Shown piece by piece: positions 9,281 to 16,715 of a stretch of 53,689 nt of DNA. A model generated the notes under the pieces. The model saw only the letters and a list, made by a program, of their open reading frames with translations, was not told the DNA's origin and made no database searches. Both the position numbers and the translations under genes were made by a program. Numbering within the stretch: the stretch's first letter is position 1; each line of letters begins with the position of its first letter. Location of the stretch: NCBI GenBank assembly GCA_021769865.1, contig JAETSB010000019.1:1-53689 (forward strand), written 5' to 3'. This stretch comes from Oscillospiraceae bacterium (GTDB taxonomy: Bacteria; Bacillota; Clostridia; Oscillospirales; Oscillospiraceae).

Positions 9281-9828
9281 ACCGCGATCCCCTCCTTCTC
9301 CAGGTATTCCCGCAGGGCCTTCCGGCTGCGGAACAGGGAGGACTTCACCTTCCCCTCCCCGCAGCCCAGGGCCTCCGCCACCTCCGCCACGCTCTCGCCG
9401 TACCAGTAGCGCCGGAGGAACATGGCCCGTCCCTCCCGGGAGAGCCGGCGCAGAAACACATTCAGCAGCTCCGCCAGCTCCCCGTCCTCCACGGCCCTCC
9501 CCGCCGGAGCGGGCAGGCAGTCCTCCAGCTCTCCCAGCAGCACCTCCGCGCCGCCGCCCCGCTTCTCCGCCCGGCGGCTCTTCCAGCGGTCCAGGGATAA
9601 GTTCCGGGTAATCTGCCCCAGCCAGACCCGAAAGACCCCGGGCCGGGTGGGGGGAATTGCCTCCCAGGCCCGGAGGTAGGTGTCGTTAACGCACTCCTCC
9701 GAGTCCTCCCGGCTCCGCAGCACGTTCCAGGCGATGCCGTGGAGCAGCTTTCCATACTTTCCGTCGGTCTCCCCAATGGCCCGCTGGTCCCGATTCCAGT
9801 ACAGCTCAATGATCTGCCCGTCCTCCAA
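9277..9828 (-). CDS. ECF-type RNA polymerase sigma factor
   Basis: 183 aa. Region 2 is recognisable (LHGIAWNVLRSREDSEECVNDTYLRAW) and region 4 ends in a helix-turn-helix (GESVAEVAEALGCGEGKVKS, then SLFRSRKALREYL). It directs RNA polymerase to a small set of promoters. The TTG start at 9828 follows GAGAGGAGGCGG; there is no nearby in-frame ATG. The gene sits behind an ECF-type promoter (GGAACC-N16-CGTC), which suggests autoregulation, and it is translationally coupled to the membrane partner downstream. Confidence 0.92.
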   Translation of the reverse strand: MEDGQIIELYWNRDQRAIGETDGKYGKLLHGIAWNVLRSREDSEECVNDTYLRAWEAIPPTRPGVFRVWLGQITRNLSLDRWKSRRAEKRGGGAEVLLGELEDCLPAPAGRAVEDGELAELLNVFLRRLSREGRAMFLRRYWYGESVAEVAEALGCGEGKVKSSLFRSRKALREYLEKEGIAV

Positions 9829-9858
9829 GTTCTCCGCCTCCTCTCCTGTTTCTGCCCA

Positions 9859-9888
9859 TATAGACGAAAACCATCCTGCCCCGGTTCC
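9859..9888 (-). promoter_or_regulatory. ECF-type promoter of the sigma factor operon
   Basis: On the minus strand: GGAACC (9888-9883), 16-bp spacer, CGTCTATA (9866-9859). A GGAAC -35 with a CGTC -10 is the classic ECF pattern. The same 6+16+8 arrangement stands before the serpin gene. Confidence 0.7.
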
Positions 9889-9899
9889 GCGCCCGGAGG

Positions 9900-9934
9900 A
9901 AAAATTTCAGCCCCCTCCTGTTGGGGAGGGGGCT
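9900..9934 (-). terminator. intrinsic terminator of proBAC
   Basis: On the minus strand, stem GCCCCCTCC / GGAGGGGGC followed by TGAAATTTTT, just after the proC stop. Confidence 0.7.
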
Positions 9935-9938
9935 TTGC

Positions 9939-10739
9939 TCACTTCAAATTCCCATTCTTCTCCCAGGCGGCGATCACCGCATCCATCACCGCCCCCCGGA
10001 AGCCCGCCTCCTCCAGCTTCCGCACGCCCTGGATGGTGGTCCCGCCGGGGGAGCACACCGCGTCCTTCAGCTCTCCCGGGTGCTTCCCGCTCTCCAGAAT
10101 CAGCCGGGCGGAGCCCAGGACCATCTGGGCGGCAAACTCCACCGCCGCCGCCCGGGGCAGGCCGCAGGCCACGCCGCCGTCCGCCAGGGCCTCCACGAAG
10201 AGGTCCACAAAGGCCGGGCCGCAGCCCGTCACGGCGCTGCCCGCGTCCATCAGCCTCTCCGGGACGGGGGCAAACCGTCCCGCCCCGGCCATGGCCTCCA
10301 GGAACATCCGTTCCTCGTCCTCCGTCACGCCGGGGCCCCGGGTGTAGAGGACCATTCCCTCCCCGATGGAGCAGGGGGTATTGGGCATAATCCGCAGAAC
10401 GGGATAGTTTCCCCCCGCCATGTCCTGAATGTCCGCAATGGTCAGTCCCGCCGCCATGGTGACCAGGACGAAGCCGCCCTTCCGGGCGTTCAGCGCCGGT
10501 CCGATCTCCGCCAGCAGGTCCCCCATCATCTGGGGCTTGACCCCCAGGAAGATATAGTCCGCCACCGCGGCCAAGACGGCGTTGTTGACCGGCGTCCGGG
10601 CATTCAGCTCGTCCGCCAGCGCTTGGGCCTTTTCCGCCGTGCGGTTCATGAGGAGAATCTGATTTCCCTCCAGCCGCCGCCGGGCCGCCCTGGCCAGGGC
10701 CCCGCCCATATTGCCGGTTCCAATGAATCCAAACGTCAT
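9939..10739 (-). CDS. proC: pyrroline-5-carboxylate reductase
   Basis: 266 aa. The N-terminal dinucleotide motif GFIGTGNMGGAL is followed by family blocks FLGVKPQMM, MPNTPCSIGEG and SAVTGCGPAFV, then the C-terminal dimerisation helix with SPGGTTIQGV. It reduces P5C to proline with NAD(P)H, the last step of proline synthesis. It is the third gene of proB-proA-proC, 13 bp after proA, with an AAAGGAGGAAACGCC leader before the ATG. Confidence 0.97.
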   Translation of the reverse strand: MTFGFIGTGNMGGALARAARRRLEGNQILLMNRTAEKAQALADELNARTPVNNAVLAAVADYIFLGVKPQMMGDLLAEIGPALNARKGGFVLVTMAAGLTIADIQDMAGGNYPVLRIMPNTPCSIGEGMVLYTRGPGVTEDEERMFLEAMAGAGRFAPVPERLMDAGSAVTGCGPAFVDLFVEALADGGVACGLPRAAAVEFAAQMVLGSARLILESGKHPGELKDAVCSPGGTTIQGVRKLEEAGFRGAVMDAVIAAWEKNGNLK

Positions 10740-10752
10740 GGCGTTTCCTCCT

Positions 10753-12000
10753 TTATCGCACCTGGCCCTCGCCGTAGATCACGTACTTGCAGGAGGTCAG
10801 CTCCTCCAGCCCCATGGGCCCCCGGGCGTGCATCTTCTGGGTGGAGATGCCGATCTCCGCCCCCAGGCCGAACTCCCCGCCGTCGGTGAAGCGGGTGGAG
10901 GCGTTGACGTACACCGCCGCCGCGTCCACCTCGTTCAGAAACTTCTGAGCCTTGAAATAGTTGGTGGTGATGATGGCCTCCGAGTGCCCGGTGCCGTGGG
11001 CGTTGATAAAGGCGACGGCTTCCTCCATATCCCGAACCGTCCGCACCGCCAGAATGTAGTCGTCATACTCCGCGTCCCAGTCGCTCTCCGCGGCGGGAAC
11101 CGCCCGGTCCCCCAGAATCGCCAGGGCCCTCTCGTCGCAGCGGAGCTCAACATGGTGTTTGTCCAGCAGGGGCACGGCCTTTTTGAGGAACGCCTCCACT
11201 GCATCCTCCTGCACCAGCAGGCACTCCGCGGCGTTGCACACGGAGGGCCGGGAGCACTTGGCGTTGTAGAGAATCTCGGCCCCCATGTCCAGGTCCGCCT
11301 CGCTGTCCACGTAGATATGGCAAACTCCCTCCCCGGTCCGGATCACGGGGACGCTGGCCTCCTTCGCCACGGCCCGGATCAGCCCCGCGCCGCCCCGGGG
11401 AATCAGCACGTCCACGTAGCCGTCCAGGTGCATCAATTCGTTGGCGGTCTCATGGCCGGTGTCCTGGACCAGCGACACGCAGTCCTCCGGAAGCCCCGCC
11501 AGACGCAGGCCCTCCCGCATCAGCTCCGCCGCCTTCCGGTTGGAACGGATGGCCTCCTTGCCGCCCCGGAGGATGCAGACGTTGCCGGACTTGAGGCACA
11601 GCGCCGCCGCGTCCACGGTGACGTTGGGCCGGGCCTCGAAGATGATGGCGACGACCCCCAGGGGCACCCTCCGCCGCCCGATGATCAGCCCGTTAGGCCG
11701 GGTCTCCATCTTGTCCACCTTCCCGATGGGGTCCGGCAGGGCAATCACCTGCCGCACGGCCTCCACAATGCCGGATATCCGCTCCTCCGTCAACGTCAGC
11801 CGGTCCAGCATGGCGGGGCGCATCCCCGCCTCCCGGGCGGCGGCCACGTCCTCGGCGTTCGCGGAGAGCCACTCCTCCCGCCGGGTTGTCAACATGTCCG
11901 CGATGGCCGCCAGGGCGGCGTTTTTCTTCGCCGTTCCGGCGGCGGCCAGCACGTAGGTTGCCGCCTTCGCCCGCCGTCCCTGCTCCTGCAATGCCGTCAT
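10753..12000 (-). CDS. proA: glutamate-5-semialdehyde dehydrogenase (gamma-glutamyl phosphate reductase)
   Basis: 415 aa, the standard length when started at the ATG at 12000 (MTALQEQGRRAK); longer upstream reading runs into proB. It has the aldehyde dehydrogenase fold with the catalytic Cys in KCSRPSVCNA, and the blocks FEARPNVTVDAA and STRFTDGGEFGLGAEIG. It reduces gamma-glutamyl phosphate to glutamate semialdehyde with NADPH. Its ATG overlaps the proB TGA by one base, giving tight coupling to the kinase that supplies its unstable substrate. Confidence 0.97.
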   Translation of the reverse strand: MTALQEQGRRAKAATYVLAAAGTAKKNAALAAIADMLTTRREEWLSANAEDVAAAREAGMRPAMLDRLTLTEERISGIVEAVRQVIALPDPIGKVDKMETRPNGLIIGRRRVPLGVVAIIFEARPNVTVDAAALCLKSGNVCILRGGKEAIRSNRKAAELMREGLRLAGLPEDCVSLVQDTGHETANELMHLDGYVDVLIPRGGAGLIRAVAKEASVPVIRTGEGVCHIYVDSEADLDMGAEILYNAKCSRPSVCNAAECLLVQEDAVEAFLKKAVPLLDKHHVELRCDERALAILGDRAVPAAESDWDAEYDDYILAVRTVRDMEEAVAFINAHGTGHSEAIITTNYFKAQKFLNEVDAAAVYVNASTRFTDGGEFGLGAEIGISTQKMHARGPMGLEELTSCKYVIYGEGQVR

Positions 12001-12812
12001 CACGCGCCTTCCTTTCCCGCGGCGAGAAACCGCGTTCCGATGTCCTTGCCCTCTACAATGCCGTAGAGGTCCTCCGGCCGCTGGCCGTTGGTAATCACCA
12101 TGTCGCACCCGGCGTTCATGGCGATCCGTGCGGCGGAGAGCTTCGTCGCCATGCCGCCGGTGCCCCGCCAGGTGCCCGCGCCCCCAGCCATTTCCAGAAT
12201 CTCCGGCGTCAGCTCCTCCACCCGGTGGAGGAGCTCCGCCCCCGGGTCCCGCTTGGGGTCGGCGTTGTAGAGCCCGTCAATGTCGCTGAGGAGGACCAGC
12301 AGGTCCGCCCCGCAGAGCTCCGCCACGATGGCGGAGAGGGTGTCGTTGTCCCCCAGGACCTTGTGGTGCCCCGTCTCGATCTCGGCGGAACTGACGGAGT
12401 CGTTCTCGTTCACCACCGGGAGGATGCCCAGCTCCAGGAGGCTTCCGAAGGTGTTTTTCAAATGCTCCGCCCGCACCGGGTCCTCCACGTCCTCCCCGGT
12501 GAGGAGAATCTGGGCCACGGTGCAGTTGTACTCGGAGAACAGCTTGTCGTAAATGTGCATCATCCGGCACTGGCCCACGGCGGCGGCGGCCTGCTTCATC
12601 CGCAGGGCCCGGGGCCGCTCGTCCAGGCCCATCCGGGCCGTGCCCACGGCGATGGCCCCGGAGGTCACCAGCACCACCTCATAGCCGCCGCCGCTGAGGT
12701 CCGCCAGCACCCGCACCAGCTTTTCCATGCTCCGAAGGTCCAGGCTGCCGGAGCTATGGGTCAGGGTGGAGGTGCCCACCTTGACCACGATCCGTTGTTT
12801 TTGTACGTTCAC
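12000..12812 (-). CDS. proB: glutamate 5-kinase, short form
   Basis: 270 aa from the GTG at 12812, which is preceded by GGCGGGAGGGAATC. An amino-acid kinase fold is seen: VVKVGTSTL at the N-terminus, TSGAIAVG, NENDSVS, GDNDTLSA, LLSDIDGLYNADP and the ATP-site GTGGMATKL. It phosphorylates glutamate, the first and usually proline-inhibited step of proline synthesis. The C-terminal PUA domain of the long E. coli form is absent. Its promoter lies 36 bp upstream. No T-box leader is visible, unlike some Bacillus proBA operons. Confidence 0.96.
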   Translation of the reverse strand: MNVQKQRIVVKVGTSTLTHSSGSLDLRSMEKLVRVLADLSGGGYEVVLVTSGAIAVGTARMGLDERPRALRMKQAAAAVGQCRMMHIYDKLFSEYNCTVAQILLTGEDVEDPVRAEHLKNTFGSLLELGILPVVNENDSVSSAEIETGHHKVLGDNDTLSAIVAELCGADLLVLLSDIDGLYNADPKRDPGAELLHRVEELTPEILEMAGGAGTWRGTGGMATKLSAARIAMNAGCDMVITNGQRPEDLYGIVEGKDIGTRFLAAGKEGA

Positions 12813-12847
12813 GATTCCCTCCCGCCCCACGGGCTTGATTTTTCCCC

Positions 12848-12856
12848 AGTATAGCA
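12848..12856 (-). promoter_or_regulatory. extended -10 promoter of proBAC
   Basis: On the minus strand TGC-TATACT, an extended -10, about 30 bp before the proB ribosome site. The -35 is weak. Confidence 0.55.
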
Positions 12857-12887
12857 CGCCGGGGCGGAAAAGAAAAGGAAAAGAAAC

Positions 12888-12911
12888 CGGCGGGTCCTCC
12901 CCGCCGTTTTT
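12888..12911. terminator. bidirectional terminator upstream of proB
   Basis: CGGCGGG / CCCGCCG stem with TTTTT on the plus side and a T/C-rich run on the minus side. It lies upstream of the proB promoter, so it cannot be a proB attenuator. It would suit a short minus-strand transcript from about 13.0 kb. Confidence 0.5.
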
Positions 12912-12932
12912 CCGTCCAATGTTCTGCGCCGC

Positions 12933-12998
12933 TCAGGCCCTCGCCTCCCGCTTCCCCCGGAACATCCGGGCCACAGCATACAGGTACAACGCCGTCAT
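12933..12998 (-). CDS. possible 21-residue small protein
   Basis: A short frame (MTALYLYAVARMFRGKREAR..) with a hydrophobic start and basic end, followed 27 bp later by the terminator at 12888-12911. The frame stays open upstream for about 17 more codons (possible TTG start). No good ribosome site is seen. Speculative; it is recorded because the terminator otherwise has no gene. Confidence 0.18.
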   Translation of the reverse strand: MTALYLYAVARMFRGKREARA

Positions 12999-13018
12999 GG
13001 CGGTTTTGCCGATCCGCC

Positions 13019-13045
13019 TTACCGTTTGCCGCCATATCCTACAAT
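13019..13045 (+). promoter_or_regulatory. putative promoter for the TepA-like gene
   Basis: TTACCG, 15-bp spacer, TACAAT, about 75 bp before the ATG at 13124. The spacer is short. Confidence 0.35.
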
Positions 13046-13123
13046 GCCGTAAGATTCCGCTCCGGGATGCGTAATTTCCGGAAAACCGCAAAAGCTACCC
13101 TCACGAAAGGAAGGTTGCTGACT

Positions 13124-13849
13124 ATGACCAAATCCACCAAGCCCACCCAGGCGGAACCGGAAACCGATACACAAAACGAGGCCGCCCAGTCCATTCTGGA
13201 CTTCGGCTCCGCCATGACGGCCACGCCCCACGGCAACATCTACTGCCTCACCATCATCGGCCAGATTGAGGGCCACATGACCGCCTCCTCCGGCACCAAG
13301 ACCACCAAATACGAGCACGTCCTCCCCCTTCTCGCCAAGCTGGAGGAATCCGACGAGGTGGCGGGAGTCCTGTTCCTGCTGAACACCGTGGGCGGGGACG
13401 TGGAGGCGGGCCTCGCCATCGCGGAGCTCATCGCCGGCATGACAAAGCCCACCGTCTCCATCGTCCTGGGGGGCAGCCACTCCATCGGCGTGCCCCTGGC
13501 GGTGGCGGCCCGAAGGAGCTTCGCCGTGCCCTCCGCCGCCATGACCATTCACCCCGTCCGCATGAGCGGCACCGTCATCGCCGCCCCCCAGACCTACAGC
13601 TACTTCCAGCGGCTCCAGGACCGCATCGTGGCCTTTGTGGCCGGGCACAGCCACATCTCCGGCGAGGACTTCCAGGACCTGATGCTGAAAAAAGACGACA
13701 TGGCCGCCGACGTGGGCAGCGTCATCTACGGCGAGGAGGCGGTCCGGCTGGGCCTCATCGACCAGGTGGGGGGCCTCTCCGGCGGCCTCCAGTGGCTCTA
13801 CGGCGAGATCGACGCGGGGAAGAAGAAGCGGAAGAAGAAGAATTCCTGA
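13124..13849 (+). CDS. tepA: ClpP-family protease, TepA/YmfB-like
   Basis: 241 aa from the ATG at 13124 (AAAGGAAGG nine bases before). ClpP/SppA fold: GVLFLLNTVGGDVEAG forms the oxyanion strand, GGSHSIGVPLA holds the likely nucleophilic Ser, and MTIHPVRMSG the catalytic His. The blocks CLTIIGQIEGH and TKYEHVLP are typical of Bacillus TepA (YmfB), a cytoplasmic protease linked to protein export and spore germination. The C-terminus ends in a strongly basic tail (KKKRKKK), perhaps for nucleic acid or membrane contact. Family sure; substrate unknown. Confidence 0.9.
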   Translation: MTKSTKPTQAEPETDTQNEAAQSILDFGSAMTATPHGNIYCLTIIGQIEGHMTASSGTKTTKYEHVLPLLAKLEESDEVAGVLFLLNTVGGDVEAGLAIAELIAGMTKPTVSIVLGGSHSIGVPLAVAARRSFAVPSAAMTIHPVRMSGTVIAAPQTYSYFQRLQDRIVAFVAGHSHISGEDFQDLMLKKDDMAADVGSVIYGEEAVRLGLIDQVGGLSGGLQWLYGEIDAGKKKRKKKNS

Positions 13850-13864
13850 TACTGAAAAAGGCTC

Positions 13865-13935
13865 TGTGGGGCCGGTCCCCTGACCGGGCCATTCCCCTCA
13901 TTCGGAATGGCCTGATCAGGGGATCAGGCCCCACA
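13865..13935. repeat. 71-nt long imperfect palindrome
   Basis: TGTGGGGCC...TCCCCTGA...GGCCATTCC, an 8-base loop, then GGAATGGCC...TCAGGGGA...GGCCCCACA. Three matched stem blocks make one long hairpin with small bulges. No T-tract follows, so it is not a typical terminator; it resembles a REP- or MITE-like repeat. Only one copy lies in this window. Confidence 0.6.
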
Positions 13936-13969
13936 TATTCCCTTCCCAATAGCATTTAGTAAAATATAC

Positions 13970-13998
13970 TTGACAAATAGTCGGGCAAGTGGTACACT
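13970..13998 (+). promoter_or_regulatory. strong sigma-A promoter of the membrane protein/XRE pair
   Basis: TTGACA, 17-bp spacer, TACACT; a perfect ribosome site AAGGAGGG follows at 14013-14020. Confidence 0.8.
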
Positions 13999-14028
13999 CT
14001 CCTCACAACAACAAGGAGGGATTTTTTT

Positions 14029-14553
14029 ATGGATCACTATCATGCCGGCGCGGCGCTGGGTATCTCCGTGGGCATTCTCGCGGGCCTGTTTGTCATTGTA
14101 CTGCTGTTTAAGAAAAAGGTCCTGGACATGCACTTCGACGAGCGCCAGGAGCGGGCCCGGGGCAAGGCGTTCCAATACGGCTTTTTCACGCTGCTCATTG
14201 CCGTCTACGCCTACGGCGTCTCGGACGTGATGTTCGGGAAGTGGTGCGACGTGCTGACGGGGGTCACCCTCTGCGTGGCCGCCGGCCTGTGCGTCTTCGC
14301 CGTCACCTGCATCTTGAAGGACGCCTACCTCAGCCTCCGGGAGAAGCCCCGGACCGTCATGACCATGTTCGCCCTGCTGTCCCTGCTGAACCTGGGCATC
14401 GGCGGCAGGCACGCCTGGTCCGGCGAACTGGTGGAGGGCGGCGTGCTGACCTTCCGGGCGGTAAATCCCATCATCGGCTTCGCCACCCTGGTCATTCTCG
14501 CCGTGTACATCGTCAACCACCTCCTCCGCTCCCGGGAAGAGGAGGCGGAATGA
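14029..14553 (+). CDS. small multi-span membrane protein paired with an XRE regulator
   Basis: 174 aa with four or five membrane helices (about 8-27, 45-62, 72-95, 106-125, 145-163). After the first helix it has the motif DMHFDERQERARGKAF. A FDERQ sequence after the first span is typical of small membrane proteins (DUF2178/DUF3796-like) that accompany a 65-residue XRE regulator. The last codons overlap the regulator's ATG (ATGA). It has its own consensus promoter. Molecular function unknown. Confidence 0.75.
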   Translation: MDHYHAGAALGISVGILAGLFVIVLLFKKKVLDMHFDERQERARGKAFQYGFFTLLIAVYAYGVSDVMFGKWCDVLTGVTLCVAAGLCVFAVTCILKDAYLSLREKPRTVMTMFALLSLLNLGIGGRHAWSGELVEGGVLTFRAVNPIIGFATLVILAVYIVNHLLRSREEEAE

Positions 14554-14744
14554 AAAATCTCCGCCTGAAGGCCGCCCGGGCCGCCCTGGACCTGAGCCAG
14601 CAGCAGCTGGCGGACGACGTGGGGGTCTCCCGCCAGACCATCAACGCCATTGAAAAAGGAGACTACAACCCCACCATCAAGCTCTGCATCGCCATCTGCC
14701 GCCGCCTGGGCAAGACCCTGGACGAGCTGTTCTGGGAGGGCTGA
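14550..14744 (+). CDS. XRE-family helix-turn-helix regulator (YozG-like)
   Basis: 64 aa, entirely a Cro/C1-type HTH: LKAARAALDLSQQQLADDVG, then VSRQTINAIEKGDYNPTIK and a final LDELFW helix. The ATG overlaps the membrane-protein stop as ATGA, so the two are co-translated. Such pairs are common in Bacillota, where the small regulator is thought to control its own operon and the membrane partner may act as signal input. That partnership is inference. Confidence 0.9.
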   Translation: MKNLRLKAARAALDLSQQQLADDVGVSRQTINAIEKGDYNPTIKLCIAICRRLGKTLDELFWEG

Positions 14745-14852
14745 GGCCGGGCGGACCTCTTACCAACGTCTGTGGAAATACTTTCACAGAGACCGGCTAA
14801 ACGATTACGCAAAATTTATGGAATTCTCACCTACCCAGACGGGGAAGACTCT

Positions 14853-14860
14853 TGTATAAT
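14853..14860 (+). promoter_or_regulatory. pyk promoter (-10 region)
   Basis: Consensus TATAAT preceded by TTG, 73 bp before the pyk ATG. No clear -35 at 17 bp. Confidence 0.45.
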
Positions 14861-14932
14861 AGGGAATCGCAGGAACGAATCAACGTTTGACGACCGGATT
14901 CCCACAGGGGGAATCCACAGGAGGAATTTCAT

Positions 14933-16369
14933 ATGCTGAGAAAAACCAAGATTATTTGTACCCTGGGCCCCGCCGTGGACAGCGAGGAACTGATCGTCGC
15001 CCTCATCAAGGGCGGCATGAACGGCGCCCGGTTCAACTTTTCCCACGGCAGCCACCCGGAGCATCTGGAGCGGCTGAACCGCCTGAAGGCCATCCGGGAC
15101 CGGATGGGCCGCCCTGTCGCCACGATCCTGGACACCAAGGGTCCGGAGATCCGCATCAAAAGCTTTGAGACCAAGACGGTGGAGCTCACCGCCGGGGAGA
15201 CCTTCACCCTCACGGTGGACGACGTGCCCGGCACCGCCTCCCGGGTCTCCGTCACCTATCCCCGGCTGAACGAGGAGGTGGTCCCCGGCCAGGAGATCCT
15301 GATCGACGACGGGCTGGTGGCCATCCGGGTCCAGGAGATCCAGGGCTCCGACATCGTCTGCCAGGTGGAGAACGGCGGGACCCTCTCCGCCAACAAGTCC
15401 ATCAACATTCCCGGGGCTCACATCCAGCTTCCCGCCCTGACGGAGAAGGACGTGGCAGACATCCGCTTCGGCGTGGAGAACGACTTTGACTTCATCGCCG
15501 CCTCCTTCGTCCGCCGGGCCGCCGACGTGGAGGCCGTCCGGGAGGTGCTCCACCAGTGCGGCGGGGACAATGTGAAGATCATCGCCAAGATTGAAAACCA
15601 GGAGGGCGTGGACAACCTGGACGGTATCCTGGCCGCCGCCGACGGCATCATGGTGGCCCGGGGCGACCTGGGGGTGGAGATTCCCGCCGCCCGGGTCCCG
15701 GCCCTCCAGAAGCAGATGATCCGCAAAGGTCTCCAGGCGGGCAAGCCGGTCATCACGGCGACGCAGATGCTGGACTCCATGATGCGCAACCCCCGCCCCA
15801 CCCGTGCGGAGGTCTCGGACGTAGCCAACGCCGTGTACGACGGCACCAGCTGTGTCATGCTCTCCGGGGAGACCGCCGGAGGCAAGTACCCCGTGGAGGC
15901 CCTGGCGGCCATGCTGGAGATCGTCACGGAGGCGGAGTCGTCCATCGATTACTGGAAGCGCTTCCAGAAGCAGCTGGTCATCACTACCTCTAATAACATC
16001 AACGACGCCATCACCCACACCTGCTGCCTGACGGCCCGGGACCTGAACGCCGCAGCCATTCTGGCGGCCAGCAGCTCCGGCCGGACGGCCCGGATGATCT
16101 GCCGCTTCCGCCCCGCCTGCCCGGTGGCGGCGCTGACGATGCACGAGAAGACCCGGCGGCAGCTGGCCATCTGCTGGGGGGTGATTCCCTTCCTGACCGG
16201 AGAGGTCAACTCCACGGACCGGATTTTCTCCCTCTCCACCGAGGTAGCGGTGAAGGAGGGGCTGGTCCAGCCCGGGGATACGGTGGTCATTACCGCCGGG
16301 GTGCCCCTGGGGAGGAGCGGGTCCACGAACCTCATCAAGGCGCAGGTCATTGAGGACAATGCCCTGTAA
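14933..16369 (+). CDS. pyk: pyruvate kinase
   Basis: 478 aa, normal length for a pyruvate kinase lacking the extra C-terminal PEP-utiliser domain found in Bacillus. It has KTKIICTLGPA at the N-terminus, ILDTKGPEIR, the active-site block IIAKIENQEGVDNLD and GDLGVEIP, and MLDSMMRNPRPTRAE. It makes pyruvate and ATP from PEP and ADP in glycolysis. The start follows CAGGAGG. The gene stands alone and is followed by a repeat element rather than by an obvious simple terminator. Confidence 0.98.
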   Translation: MLRKTKIICTLGPAVDSEELIVALIKGGMNGARFNFSHGSHPEHLERLNRLKAIRDRMGRPVATILDTKGPEIRIKSFETKTVELTAGETFTLTVDDVPGTASRVSVTYPRLNEEVVPGQEILIDDGLVAIRVQEIQGSDIVCQVENGGTLSANKSINIPGAHIQLPALTEKDVADIRFGVENDFDFIAASFVRRAADVEAVREVLHQCGGDNVKIIAKIENQEGVDNLDGILAAADGIMVARGDLGVEIPAARVPALQKQMIRKGLQAGKPVITATQMLDSMMRNPRPTRAEVSDVANAVYDGTSCVMLSGETAGGKYPVEALAAMLEIVTEAESSIDYWKRFQKQLVITTSNNINDAITHTCCLTARDLNAAAILAASSSGRTARMICRFRPACPVAALTMHEKTRRQLAICWGVIPFLTGEVNSTDRIFSLSTEVAVKEGLVQPGDTVVITAGVPLGRSGSTNLIKAQVIEDNAL

Positions 16370-16392
16370 GACCGCTTTGGCAAGCGGGGGCC

Positions 16393-16710
16393 GGTACTCG
16401 CCCTGACGGGCGGGGCGGCTTTCTGCTCAGCGATGGCTGGGCATTGCACCCCCCCCCATTTTCTCTTTTTCTTTCAAAAGAAAAAGAGAAAACGGGCCGT
16501 GCACGGTCCAAAAGAGTAAAAGAAATATGTCCCCGCGGGGGGACGAAAGACGAGGGCCTGCCGAGCAACATCGGTAGTACCGTGCCGCGCCCCCGTAACG
16601 TCCCCTTCGTCTTTTTCTCTCTTCCACCGTGCACGGCGCATTCTCTCTTTTTCTCCGGTGAGAAAAAGAGAGAATGGGGGGTGCATTGCACCAGCCATCA
16701 TCATGGCTGT
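16393..16710. repeat. MITE-like repeat element, copy A (gene-free)
   Basis: About 318 bp between the convergent 3' ends of pyk and greA. The left end has the outer hairpin (TACTCGCCCTGACGGGCGG), CAGCGATGGCTG, ATTGCACC plus a C-run, hairpin TTTTCTCTTTTTC/GAAAAAGAGAAAA, and palindrome CCGTGCACGG. The right end is an inverted version (CCGTGCACGG, ATTCTCTCTTTTTC/GAAAAAGAGAGAAT, GGGGGGTGCATTGCACC, AGCCATCATCATGGCT). In between is GTCCCC-GCGG-GGGGAC. Bases 16458-16577 match copy B (46861-46980) over 120 nt with one mismatch. No protein is encoded. Confidence 0.8.
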
Positions 16711-16715
16711 ATTTC

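Noticed and set aside
12813..12857. Longer proB start at an upstream ATG
   Set aside because: It overlaps the -10 box; the GTG at 12812 has GGGAGGGAATC and fits the family N-terminus.
13936..13969. Terminator assignment for the palindrome after tepA
   Set aside because: No T-run follows on either strand, so ordinary intrinsic termination is unlikely.
16441..16700. CRISPR array from repeated TTTTCTC/GAGAAAA words
   Set aside because: Units are inverted and irregularly placed, with no regular repeat-spacer pattern and no cas genes.
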